The notes under the pieces are model-generated. The model had not been told where the DNA came from. It saw only the letters and a list, made by a program, of their open reading frames with translations, and did no database searches. The translations under genes and the position numbers were made by a program. A DNA stretch of 64,000 bases from CAKZNE01 sp040222435 (GTDB lineage: Bacteria > Bacteroidota > Bacteroidia > Flavobacteriales > Schleiferiaceae), in assembly GCA_965212245.1 (NCBI GenBank), contig OZ243107.1, positions 868,001 to 932,000 of the forward strand. The letters are read 5' to 3'. Shown piece after piece: positions 53,801 through 61,632 of this stretch; the first letter of the stretch is position 1; every line of letters begins with the position of its first letter.

Positions 53801-55318
53801 CGTTCCTGTTTTTGAATCCAGGTCGTACTGCACAAAACCAAATACGGACATCTGCATCATGAAGATGTGGGCGTTACGACTATCCATGCGCATAAAGCGG
53901 GACACCTCTTCATTGGTAAACGTTTCCTTATTGTAGGCGTTCACCATATCACGAAGCTGGTAGAGCGGGCTGCGGTCATTCAGGCCCCGCAACTGGTCAA
54001 ATCGGTTTCCGCGGTAATAATTCTTAGACTCAAAAATCACCGGAGTCTCGGTACCCAGGTTCAGGTTACCCAATTTCATTTGCGGGTCACCATTATTCCA
54101 GGTGAGCACCTCAAAAGCCATATCCATATTATGATAGGAGTCGGAAAAAGGGGTTTGTCCAAGACCTTCGTCTTTGCGCACAATATTCAGCTGACCGGTT
54201 TCAGCCAGGTAGCGCATGGTTACCTTGGGGTGGTAAATGCTGTCTTCATCCAGCTTAACGGTAAGGGCTACTTGTTCACTTTCAATTTTGTCGGTGCGCA
54301 GCAAAAAACGATCAGCTTCGGTAGAAATGATCTTCTGATCTTTATAATTGAAGCTGAAACGCGCAGGTACAGAGTCAGAGCCTCCGCCATAAAATTTAGA
54401 ACCAATCACGGCAAAACCACCTTCAAAATCAGCCCCCGGCACAATGTCTTTGATCACAATGTTCTGATTGTAAGAGGTAAAACGGGGAAAGGTACCTCCT
54501 CCACGTCCCCCTACACTGGTGAGCTTTTCCTCGAAAAAGCCCATAGTAGGTTCTTTCAGGAAAATAAGGGTGGTGAGTTTTACACTGTCGGCCTGAAAAT
54601 CGGTTTTGGTAACGTTGATCCGGTAATCAGAAAGCTCCGCATAAGCCGAGTCTTCACTTAAACCGGCCCGTACAAAGTATACATACCCTCCGTTGCCTTC
54701 TACTAAATATTTGCGTGGGTAAAAGCGCGCCACGGTACCTTCAATACGGGTGCTGTCGCCCTTGTATTTTCCCCAAATATCCACACCATCAAAATCAAAT
54801 ACCGGCTCACCGTCAAAACTAAACGTATAGCCACCGCTGGCCAGGCGCCAGGTAATACGGCCGTCATCAAACATTACCAGGTTGTAAAACATCTGGTAGC
54901 TGGTGCGCAGATAATCTGATGTAGTGCTGGATTTTTCTTTGTCAGAGAGCTGTTCGAGATCCTCCAGCCAGGGCAGCAAGAGTTTTTCTTCTTCATTGCT
55001 TTCAATGTGGATCAGTGTGCGCAGAAACCAGTTCCACTGCTCATATTCATTAATCCTTTTTTTAAGGAAGTTATTACTGATCTTATAAACCTGATCAGCC
55101 TCCTTGTCGGAAATACCGCCACTGGTCCACACCGTGGTAAAATCCAACAAAAGGGGTTCCAGTTCCTCATCTTTATCGGCATCTGAATCTTTAAGGAATT
55201 CCCGGACCTGGGAGGGGTAGGATTCACGGTCAGCATTAAACTTTTTAAGGCGTTGCCCAAATGCAGCTGAAGCCCAAATACTCAGGCACAGCACCGTTAA
55301 AATCCTAAGCGTTTTCAA
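50897..55318 (-). CDS. Very large secreted protein, unknown function
   Basis: The 1473-residue protein has a signal peptide ending AAFGQ near residue 22. The body is beta-strand-rich, with long stretches of amphipathic strands and many acidic or aromatic residues (YIYYDRKDIF, FDFDGKVVAG). Helices occur mainly in the first 150 residues and near the end. No domain is recognised. The run of short strands recalls large periplasmic beta-taco proteins, but only in general composition. The ATG overlaps the prmA stop (ATGA), and it is the third gene of tpiA-prmA-this gene. No sorting tail is seen. Confidence 0.85.
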   Translation of the reverse strand: MKTLRILTVLCLSIWASAAFGQRLKKFNADRESYPSQVREFLKDSDADKDEELEPLLLDFTTVWTSGGISDKEADQVYKISNNFLKKRINEYEQWNWFLRTLIHIESNEEEKLLLPWLEDLEQLSDKEKSSTTSDYLRTSYQMFYNLVMFDDGRITWRLASGGYTFSFDGEPVFDFDGVDIWGKYKGDSTRIEGTVARFYPRKYLVEGNGGYVYFVRAGLSEDSAYAELSDYRINVTKTDFQADSVKLTTLIFLKEPTMGFFEEKLTSVGGRGGGTFPRFTSYNQNIVIKDIVPGADFEGGFAVIGSKFYGGGSDSVPARFSFNYKDQKIISTEADRFLLRTDKIESEQVALTVKLDEDSIYHPKVTMRYLAETGQLNIVRKDEGLGQTPFSDSYHNMDMAFEVLTWNNGDPQMKLGNLNLGTETPVIFESKNYYRGNRFDQLRGLNDRSPLYQLRDMVNAYNKETFTNEEVSRFMRMDSRNAHIFMMQMSVFGFVQYDLDSKTGTVQDKVFNYIANYEKKRDYDVIQFVSNLSQGNNATISLEDYDMEINGINTIALSDSQKVRLFPYDNKIVVHKGLNFDFDGKVVAGRFSYWGELFEFNYDDFRINMENVDSMRFKVESFETNRLGQRSLVDVKTVLQELTGELLIDEPQNKSGQQTYDQYPIFRSAKDSYIYYDRKDIFSGVYNREEFFVRLEPFEIDSLDNITTQGLKFEGTFTSAGIFPDLQQTIKVQPDYSLGFTTETPPNGLAAYGGKGTFTSKLSLSNKGLRGDGRIDYLNSVANSEEFFFFPDSTNGIAENYNISAQMTGPETPHASGQGVFLHWEPKNDVLYTTSKETPFAMYDDISMRASGTLAHSPNSLKGRGLLEFLEAETRSQDYLFRNREFSSDKLAFRVRANPTAEWGFGMENARGKVNFDQEKGDFYLNDPADYFSFPANKYICYMDYAQWQIPQKAVDVKKQGAEASSEMVSVHPRQDSLRFQAGYTKFYLESSLLKSFKVPNINVADASIFPDTGYVEIEQNAKMRTLTNAAITANRTTEFHKFYGAVANITSRKKYTASADYEYLDQDGTPWPIYFENIKVDTAGNTVGKANLKQEDGFYMSPYFAYYGRVGLQADRKALAFDGYTHIESNCEAVTTDWFNFESVVDPDNIIIDLPYVDPDDKTKNLNNGVFLASDTISGYAAFLSKRVSAADKEMFFANGKLYYEESLGAYVIVNAEKLDDPTAPGNYLSFNNTACEMHGEGAMSIGDDRSQMNINSWGNIDYNLETDDMVLDMVLGLDFFFSDDVLKEMASIINKVTLLEGTDLNRKAFQVSADELLKPKDKKKFFDAIANYGAPEEFPDEYENTVLLTDITLEWVPEAISFLSSGDIGVGALGKYPVNKKMKGLMEIQRKRRGDEVYLYLEVDRSTYFYFEYKRNQLVFYTSEEPLMDLIKELDLKKRREEVKGKPPFTYTIGTRGKMNRFLSRFEKFE

Positions 55319-56166
55319 AATATGCTTTCGTTTTTCTTTTTATACAAACAGGCTAACCACCGGTCTTCCTGTACTTTATTGACAAGTTCCATACCGTATG
55401 CGGTTGCCTCATCATCCAACACATGAAAATCATCTTTAAAAAAACCACTGAGAGCCAGTTCTCCCCCCATGGGTAACGTGTCAATGTAGATTTTCATGTC
55501 TTCTACCAATACGTTGCGGTTAATATTGGCCAATACGGTTTCAAAGTGCAGACCTTTCAGCAATTCGGCATCTCCGTGTTTTGCGCTAATATTGGAACAG
55601 TTATTCCGCTCCGCATTCTCGCTGGTATTTTCCACCGCCCACTCAAAATTATCAATAGCCAGCACTTTTTCAGCACCCCGCATAGACGCTAAAATGGCGA
55701 GTATACCGGTACCGGTGCCCATGTCCAGCACGGATTTACCCTCCAGGTTCATGCTAAGCATTAACCGCGACATCAACCGAGTGGTTTGATGATGCCCGGT
55801 ACCGAATGACATCTTGGGCATGATCTCGATCAAATAGGGGTAACCCTCTGGTTTTTGATGAAATGGTGCATAGATATACACCTGCCCGTCAATGTCAATA
55901 GGTTCGTAAAAGGTCTCCCATTCTTCGTTCCAGTTTTTATTTTCCAGGCGGTCTGTTTCATAACTGATGGCAAACTCACCGCTGTTGAAGATGTGGAGTT
56001 CTTTCAAATCATCCGGCTTAAAGTCCTGCTCCAGTATATAGGCTTTTAGCCCGCTGGGTGTTTCTTCAAAAGAATCATAGGGCAATATCCCCAGGCTGGC
56101 CAGCAACAGGTCTCGCCCTGATTCGGCCGGGCTGATGGTAAATTCTACTACAAGGTATTCTTTCAT
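55315..56166 (-). CDS. prmA: Ribosomal protein L11 methyltransferase
   Basis: The 283-residue enzyme has an N-terminal substrate domain and a class I SAM domain with MSFGTGHHQTTR, LDMGTGTGILAI (SAM loop) and LANINRNVL. It methylates L11 lysines and the N-terminus. The start overlaps the tpiA stop by 4 nt, and the stop overlaps the next gene by 4 nt, which means tight coupling. Confidence 0.95.
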   Translation of the reverse strand: MKEYLVVEFTISPAESGRDLLLASLGILPYDSFEETPSGLKAYILEQDFKPDDLKELHIFNSGEFAISYETDRLENKNWNEEWETFYEPIDIDGQVYIYAPFHQKPEGYPYLIEIMPKMSFGTGHHQTTRLMSRLMLSMNLEGKSVLDMGTGTGILAILASMRGAEKVLAIDNFEWAVENTSENAERNNCSNISAKHGDAELLKGLHFETVLANINRNVLVEDMKIYIDTLPMGGELALSGFFKDDFHVLDDEATAYGMELVNKVQEDRWLACLYKKKNESIF

Positions 56167-56924
56167 GCGAGTTCTTCAGCTATACGGATGAGTTCAGTGT
56201 AGGAGTTGAGCTTAAGGGAAGCTCCGCCAATAAGACCCCCGTTGACGTTGGGTTTGCCAAAAATTTCTTTGGCATTATCCGGCTTTACAGAGCCACCGTA
56301 AAGAATGGCGGTGTTTGCGGCCAGCTCTTTACCGTACAGGGAAGCTATGCGGGTGCGAATACTGGCGTGCATTTCTTCGGCTTGTTCAGGGCTGGCTGTT
56401 TCTCCGGTGCCAATGGCCCAAACGGGTTCATAGGCAATGATAATCTTTTCCATATCGGAAGCCGGAATGCCTTCCAGCCCGTTTTCCAGTTGCACATGTA
56501 CTACCTGCTCCTGGTTACCGCTCTGGCGCTCGCTCAATTGCTCGCCCACACAAAAAACAGGACGCAAGCCCTTACTTAAGGCTTCCCGTATTTTCTGGTG
56601 GATCACTGCATCAGAATCTCCATAGTATTGCCTGCGTTCACTATGCCCAAGTATCACGTAATTTGTTCCGGTACTTTGTATCATAGCCGCACTTATTTCA
56701 CCGGTATAGGCTCCATCCGAATGCTCACTGCAATTTTGTGCAGCCAGTTTAATACCGGCTTCACTTACATTCTCAGCTTCCGCCAGGTGGATAAAGGGTA
56801 CTCCTAAAATGAGCTGGCACCGGATGCTCTTCCCCTTCAGGTGATCCATTAATCCGTTTAAAAACTCCCGACCCTCCGGCAGGGTCATGTTCATCTTCCA
56901 GTTTCCGGCTACAATTAAATTCAT
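56163..56924 (-). CDS. tpiA: Triosephosphate isomerase
   Basis: The 253-residue enzyme has GNWKMN at the start (catalytic Lys), LGHSERR with the catalytic His and AYEPVWAIGTG with the catalytic Glu. It interconverts DHAP and glyceraldehyde 3-phosphate, so it shares substrate with MgsA and GapA, encoded about 45 kb away in this window. It is first in a coupled set with prmA and the 1473-residue gene. Confidence 0.97.
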   Translation of the reverse strand: MNLIVAGNWKMNMTLPEGREFLNGLMDHLKGKSIRCQLILGVPFIHLAEAENVSEAGIKLAAQNCSEHSDGAYTGEISAAMIQSTGTNYVILGHSERRQYYGDSDAVIHQKIREALSKGLRPVFCVGEQLSERQSGNQEQVVHVQLENGLEGIPASDMEKIIIAYEPVWAIGTGETASPEQAEEMHASIRTRIASLYGKELAANTAILYGGSVKPDNAKEIFGKPNVNGGLIGGASLKLNSYTELIRIAEELA

Positions 56925-57272
56925 ACTTTGCTTTATTTGAAATGCCCGGCACTTGCAGGCTACACATCTATTTAATAAAGCTGCAAGTTAAAACGGTTTT
57001 GGAGATGTGTAAAAATGCAAGGGCAATTAAAATTCAGTGGTTGGTTTTATCTCCAAAAACAGGCCGGTTCGTCATCGTTGAGAAACCTTTCTATGGCCTT
57101 CATATTGGATCGCAGGAATAATTCTACCCTGGCGGTAGTCTGTTTCAAATGTGTTGAAGAAAACTCTTGCTCATTTCTATTTGAAGACCCTGAAAATTCA
57201 ACATCCTGTGAAGAAGTTCAAGGTTTTATACGTCCAATTTTAACCTTCAGTTCTTTACCTTGAACACTACGC
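56925..57272. other. Intergenic stretch upstream of tpiA, no gene recognised
   Basis: The 82-codon frame on the plus strand (57015-57263) has no signal, domain or typical codon pattern. The minus strand has no open frame of note. A sequence resembling the glycolytic operator but with a 4-nt spacer (TGCATTTTTACAC, minus strand) lies near 57006-57018. Confidence 0.5.
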
Positions 57273-58388
57273 CTACTCATACCGTTCCCACCAGAAATCA
57301 TCACTATCCGTAGATTTAAAGCGTACTACCTCACCCAGTTCCGGCATGGTAATGGACACTCCCCTTTGCGCAGCTTCTTCTGAAAAACGTTGCACCGGGT
57401 CTTTCCAATTGTGCAGCGCCAGGGTAAAGGCACCCCAATGGATGGGAATGCTCACTTTGGCTTTTACGTCAATAGAGGCTTGTACCGATTCCTCAGGATA
57501 CATGTGGATGTGATGCCACAGTTTATTATACTGTCCGCATTCCACAAAGGCCCAGTCAAAAGGGCCCAACTTTTCACCGATCTCCTTAAAATGGGTATCG
57601 TAACCGCCATCACCGCTCCAATACACTCTATGCTTATCACTGATAAATGCCCAGCCTCCCCAAAGGCTTTTGGCCCGGTCAAACAGGCCTCGTCCGGAAA
57701 AATGACGGGAGGGCACAAAGGTCATTTCAATGTCATCCAGGCGAACCGTGTCCCACCAATCCATTTCAGTAATTTTCTCATCCGGCACACCCCACCGCAG
57801 TAAATGCCGTTTCACCCCTAATGGCACGTAATAATGTCTTACTTTGCCGTGTAGCTTTTGAAAACTGCTATAGTCCAGATGATCATAATGGTCATGGGTA
57901 ATACATATGGCATCAATTGCCGGGAGTTGATCTATGATCTGTAAAGTACTGTCCGTATAGCGTTTAGTCCGGAACGGTCCTACCGGTGAAGTATCATCGC
58001 CAAACATGGGGTCAATCAGCAGGTTCTTCCCATTCATTTTCATAAGCCCCACGGAATGCCCAAACCAAATGAATTGAAAATCATTCGTGTCGGCATTCCA
58101 TGCCCCTCGGTCAAAACCCTCCATGTCCAGCTCTTCCTTTGGAGCCCGCTCCTCACGATTGGTGAACTGCTTTTTAATGAGCCCCGGGAGGGTTTTAAGG
58201 TTCACGTCCATAGTGGTTTCACTCTGGTTTACAAATTTTTCCCCGTCCCACTGTTCGGAACCGGCATATCGCTCTTTAAGTTCTTTAGTTATTCTTCCGC
58301 CAAACTGGGGGTTAAAGTAAAGATAGACTCCCCCGAACACGAGCAGGCCTGCAATGGATATAACAATCACTTTAAGTATCAATTTCAT
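57273..58388 (-). CDS. Metallo-beta-lactamase-fold hydrolase (UlaG/NAPE-PLD-like)
   Basis: The 371-residue protein starts with a membrane anchor (about 7-27) and then a metallo-beta-lactamase domain with HDHYDHLD (zinc site), DGGYDTHF and HWGAFTLA. WFGHSVGLMKMNGKNLLIDP is typical of the NAPE-PLD/UlaG branch. Members cleave phosphodiesters or lactones, but the substrate is unknown. It is last in the TetR-SDR operon, 52 nt after the previous gene. Confidence 0.88.
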   Translation of the reverse strand: MKLILKVIVISIAGLLVFGGVYLYFNPQFGGRITKELKERYAGSEQWDGEKFVNQSETTMDVNLKTLPGLIKKQFTNREERAPKEELDMEGFDRGAWNADTNDFQFIWFGHSVGLMKMNGKNLLIDPMFGDDTSPVGPFRTKRYTDSTLQIIDQLPAIDAICITHDHYDHLDYSSFQKLHGKVRHYYVPLGVKRHLLRWGVPDEKITEMDWWDTVRLDDIEMTFVPSRHFSGRGLFDRAKSLWGGWAFISDKHRVYWSGDGGYDTHFKEIGEKLGPFDWAFVECGQYNKLWHHIHMYPEESVQASIDVKAKVSIPIHWGAFTLALHNWKDPVQRFSEEAAQRGVSITMPELGEVVRFKSTDSDDFWWERYE

Positions 58389-58440
58389 TTTTATTTAAAG
58401 ATGTAAAGGCCGGTTGGGCAAGGTGGCGCTCACCAACTGT

Positions 58441-59127
58441 TTAACTGCGGGCAGGAGACAGTTCAATAATATCTGCCGGATTAATTATGTCCTTTTTGTA
58501 TCCTGATTTGGTAAGCCGGATCATAGCCCTGCCTACCTGAACGGTATCCACTACCGATCCGGGCGCCATTTTCCGGATGAGTTTTAAAAGCCATCCTGAA
58601 CTATTGATCAGCACACTATACAATTTACTGCTGGGCCGCACGCCCCGTTTGGGAACAATGAATCCCGGACGGAACATAAAGGCCTGACGAAAACCCAGTT
58701 TCAAAAGATCGTTTTCGGTTTTACCTTTTATACGGGCCCACATCTGACGGCCTTTTTCGCTGGAATCAGTTCCCTGGCCGGAGACATAGGTAACGGTCAT
58801 TTGCGGATTGAGGCGAGAGAGAGTACCCGCCAAAGCCAGAGTATAACCATAGGTCTTGCGCTTATATTCAGCTTCTTTCATGCCCACTGAACTTACTCCC
58901 ATACATGCGTAGCAGGCATCAAAGCCCTTCAGCTGGTCTGCCACTGAATCGAATTCCGAGAAATCCTGATGTATAAGCTCCTTTAGTTTGGGGTGATTCA
59001 GATCCACTGGCCTCCTGCCAATGGACAATACTTCGGATACTTCTTTGTGATCCAAACATTCCAGCAGAACACCCTTGCCCACCATACCGGTGGCTCCGGT
59101 AACTATTACCTTCAGTCCCATTTTCAA
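58441..59127 (-). CDS. NAD(P)-binding oxidoreductase (atypical SDR, HTATIP2-like)
   Basis: The 228-residue protein has the Rossmann start VIVTGATGMVGKGVLLECL and a YACMG motif, and it lacks the usual YxxxK pair of classical SDRs. It resembles the HTATIP2/Pyr-redox-like branch with KLYSVLINSSGW near the C-terminus. The stop of the preceding SDR gene is directly before its ATG, so the two are co-translated. Confidence 0.85.
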   Translation of the reverse strand: MKMGLKVIVTGATGMVGKGVLLECLDHKEVSEVLSIGRRPVDLNHPKLKELIHQDFSEFDSVADQLKGFDACYACMGVSSVGMKEAEYKRKTYGYTLALAGTLSRLNPQMTVTYVSGQGTDSSEKGRQMWARIKGKTENDLLKLGFRQAFMFRPGFIVPKRGVRPSSKLYSVLINSSGWLLKLIRKMAPGSVVDTVQVGRAMIRLTKSGYKKDIINPADIIELSPARS

Positions 59128-59907
59128 TTATTTGATTTCCTGCATTTTCCGGATCTGGCCCAGAATCATTTTCTTCGGACTGAGAGGCAGCATTTTCAAC
59201 ATCACCCTTTGAGTGAAAGGCACTCCTGATATCACATCCAGTTTACCATCCAACATGGCCTGGTAGCCATCTTCAGCTACTTTAGCCGCACTGGCAGTGT
59301 TCTTAAACATCTCAGTCTTATCCATTCCTGAGACTGAACCAAAACCGGTTTCCGTAGCGCCCGGCATCAGGGCGGTAACCGTAATCGGGGTATCGTGTAA
59401 TTCTTCGGCTATGGCATTACTGAAGGACGTTACATAAGCTTTAGTAGCGTAATATACGGCCTGCAGAGGGCCAGGCATCAGGCTGGCCGTGGACGATACA
59501 TTCAGAATCTTTCCCCGGTTGCGCGAAACCATATCCGGCAAAAAGAAGCGGGTAAGAGCAGTTAATGCCACAATGTTCAGGTTGATCATGTTGAGGTCCT
59601 CCTGCCAATCGCGTTCATGGAATTTACCCAAGCCCCCAAAGCCGGCATTGTTGATCAGGTAATCCACCTGAATACCGGCTTCCTTCACTTCATCGTATAC
59701 TTCACGGGGAGTCTTTGCTTCAGAAAGGTCTTTTTCAATCACCATCACTTGAACTGAATACTTTGATTCCAGATCTTTTTTCAGTTCCTCCAACTTTCCT
59801 TTACTGCGGGCCACAATTATAAGGTCTCCACCTTTAGAAGCGTGGATACTTGCGAGTTCTTTTCCTATGCCACCGGATGCTCCGGTTATCAATGCTGTAT
59901 TTTTCAT
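59128..59907 (-). CDS. Short-chain dehydrogenase/reductase
   Basis: The 259-residue classical SDR has ALITGASGGIGKELA (NAD(P) loop), NNAGFGG, catalytic Ser in NVSSTAS and YYATKAYV (Tyr and Lys). The substrate is unknown. An operator-like palindrome lies in the 57-bp spacer between it and the TetR gene, so it is probably repressed by that protein. Confidence 0.9.
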   Translation of the reverse strand: MKNTALITGASGGIGKELASIHASKGGDLIIVARSKGKLEELKKDLESKYSVQVMVIEKDLSEAKTPREVYDEVKEAGIQVDYLINNAGFGGLGKFHERDWQEDLNMINLNIVALTALTRFFLPDMVSRNRGKILNVSSTASLMPGPLQAVYYATKAYVTSFSNAIAEELHDTPITVTALMPGATETGFGSVSGMDKTEMFKNTASAAKVAEDGYQAMLDGKLDVISGVPFTQRVMLKMLPLSPKKMILGQIRKMQEIK

Positions 59908-59919
59908 TTTAATTTTTTG

Positions 59920-59938
59920 AGTGATTAATTACTTACTC
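59920..59938. promoter_or_regulatory. Second TetR operator-like site, upstream of the SDR gene
   Basis: On the minus strand, AAGTAATTAATCACTC matches 13 of 16 bases of the palindrome AAGTGAGTAATCACTT found at the tetR promoter. Confidence 0.5.
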
Positions 59939-59964
59939 TTGATTGCTATAAAATTTTTTAAGCT

Positions 59965-60486
59965 TTATAAATCATACTTTTTAAATAAGGACTGGCGAAC
60001 TGCCTTCATGTTCTCCGGCTTACGCAGCAGTTCAGCCGTAGCCAGGCCATCAATGAGTATTAATATCAGCTCTGCTTCTGCTCCGGGGTCGGAATACCCC
60101 AAATTTTTAAAAGCATCCGCAGCAATCTTTCGCATGGGATGAGACATACTGTGATCGTATTCATCGGCCTGCCACTTCAAAGCATACATCAGTCGCCAAT
60201 AATGGTATTCCTCTTTGTCAATATTAAAGGGAAAGTCCAGTATTCCGCGCAGAATATCTTTAGGGTCTTCACGCATCACCATGCTACCTAAAAGGGATTG
60301 CGCCCTTTCCATTCCCTGCTGCTTGATGGCTTCCAGCAAACCTTCCTTATTGGTGAAATGCCGGAAGATAAGCCCTTCTGAAACGCCTGCCGCCCTGGCC
60401 ACTTTGTTGGTAGACACAGCTGTATAACCCTTTTCAGCAAAGAGCTTTAACGCGGCTTCCAATATTTTTTCCTGCTTCTCAGTCAT
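59965..60486 (-). CDS. TetR/AcrR-family transcriptional regulator
   Basis: The 173-residue protein has the TetR helix-turn-helix (AVSTNKVARAAGVSEGLIFRHFTNKEG) followed by a ligand domain. It is first in an operon with SDR, NAD-binding and metallo-beta-lactamase-fold genes. A good promoter with an overlapping palindrome lies upstream, so the gene should repress itself. The inducer is unknown. Confidence 0.92.
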   Translation of the reverse strand: MTEKQEKILEAALKLFAEKGYTAVSTNKVARAAGVSEGLIFRHFTNKEGLLEAIKQQGMERAQSLLGSMVMREDPKDILRGILDFPFNIDKEEYHYWRLMYALKWQADEYDHSMSHPMRKIAADAFKNLGYSDPGAEAELILILIDGLATAELLRKPENMKAVRQSLFKKYDL

Positions 60487-60491
60487 TTAAA

Positions 60492-60507
60492 AAGTGAGTA
60501 ATCACTT
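60492..60507. promoter_or_regulatory. TetR operator-like palindrome
   Basis: AAGTGA-GTAA-TCACTT is a perfect 6+4+6 inverted repeat just after the -7 box of tetR (minus strand), over the expected transcription start. Confidence 0.65.
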
Positions 60508-60508
60508 G

Positions 60509-60539
60509 CAAAGGTATTGTTGTTTATGGAACTGCCAAA
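60509..60539 (-). promoter_or_regulatory. Promoter of the TetR operon
   Basis: On the minus strand TTTG (60539-60536) is followed after exactly 19 nt by TACCTTTG (60516-60509), a full match to the Bacteroidota consensus. It gives a short leader of about 15-20 nt. Confidence 0.75.
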
Positions 60540-60554
60540 CTTTAAGTGAGTTTT

Positions 60555-61628
60555 TTAAATCCTTACCCTTGGATCGAGCCAGGCGTAGAGAACATCTACC
60601 AATATGTTGATAAGCACAAAAGTGAAGCCTATAACCAGCACGGCACCCATTACCACGGGCAGATCAAGTTGGTTCAGCGCTTCCACTATCTGTTTGCCCA
60701 AACCGTTCCAGCCAAAGATATATTCTACAAATACCGCCCCGGCCAGCATTGAGGCAAACCAGCCTGAAGCTGCGGTGATCACAGGGTTCAGGGCATTTTT
60801 AAGGGCGTGTTTACGCACAATGGTACTTTCTTTAAGCCCCTTGGCACGTGCCGTACGTATGTAATCCTGCCCCATCTCTTCCAGCAGGCTTCCACGGGTA
60901 AGCTGGATAATAACACCCAGAGGGCGAATACCCAAAGTAATGGCGGGAAGAATGAGGTTACGCAGGCGCAGGTGTACACCTTCCCCCATATCATCTACCT
61001 CGTAAAGACTGCCGGTCATATTAAGGCCGGTGTATTCGGCCAGTAAGTAGCCAAAAATCCAGGCCATTAAAATAGCTGAGAAAAAAGAGGGTACGGACAT
61101 GCCCAGGGTACCGATAACGGTGATGGCACGATCGGCAAAAGTGTCTTTTAAGAGAGCGGCTATAACCCCCAGAAAAACCCCGATAAGCATAGCAATTACA
61201 ATACTGGCCAAGGCTAATACAATAGTGTTGGGGAGCGTTTCACCAATAATAGAGCTCACCGTTTTGCCCTGGCTACGGAAGGATTGTCTGAGGTATGGCC
61301 ATTTCAGCATCAGCTGTGTTTCGCCAATGGTCAGCAGGCTTATATGCGAGGTAAACTCTAAACTTTGCCGGGTATAACTTTCAGTGTTGGTGGAATGGAG
61401 TGAAAGCGGACTGAGGTCATTCAGGTAATACAGGTATTGTTTGCTTACCGGCTGATCAAAACCGTATTTATGTTTAATGGCCGCCAGTTGCTCAGAATCT
61501 TCCCGCTGATCCAGCATCATACGGGCGGGGTCACCGGGCAGTACTGTAAAAAGAAAGAATACAGCCGTTACCACCCCCAGCATCACAAGGACACTATACG
61601 CTATTTTATTAAAAAGATAACGCAGCAA
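60555..61628 (-). CDS. ABC transporter permease, DppB/OppB family
   Basis: The 357-residue inner-membrane protein has the start MLRYLFNKIAYSVLVMLGVV, a long periplasmic insertion (about 60-130) between helices 1 and 2, and the EAA-like loop GQDYIRTARAKGLKESTIV. It is the B-type permease of a peptide or nickel importer. No C-type permease, binding protein or ATPase gene lies beside it. It starts 4 nt after the DoxX gene on the same strand. Confidence 0.9.
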   Translation of the reverse strand: MLRYLFNKIAYSVLVMLGVVTAVFFLFTVLPGDPARMMLDQREDSEQLAAIKHKYGFDQPVSKQYLYYLNDLSPLSLHSTNTESYTRQSLEFTSHISLLTIGETQLMLKWPYLRQSFRSQGKTVSSIIGETLPNTIVLALASIVIAMLIGVFLGVIAALLKDTFADRAITVIGTLGMSVPSFFSAILMAWIFGYLLAEYTGLNMTGSLYEVDDMGEGVHLRLRNLILPAITLGIRPLGVIIQLTRGSLLEEMGQDYIRTARAKGLKESTIVRKHALKNALNPVITAASGWFASMLAGAVFVEYIFGWNGLGKQIVEALNQLDLPVVMGAVLVIGFTFVLINILVDVLYAWLDPRVRI

Positions 61629-61632
61629 GGCG

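Noticed and set aside
53867..54661. 264-codon plus-strand frame
   Set aside because: It is antisense to the 1473-residue gene and has no domain or signal.
57015..57263. 82-codon plus-strand frame upstream of tpiA
   Set aside because: No signal, domain, promoter box or context supports it. The stretch is reported as intergenic.
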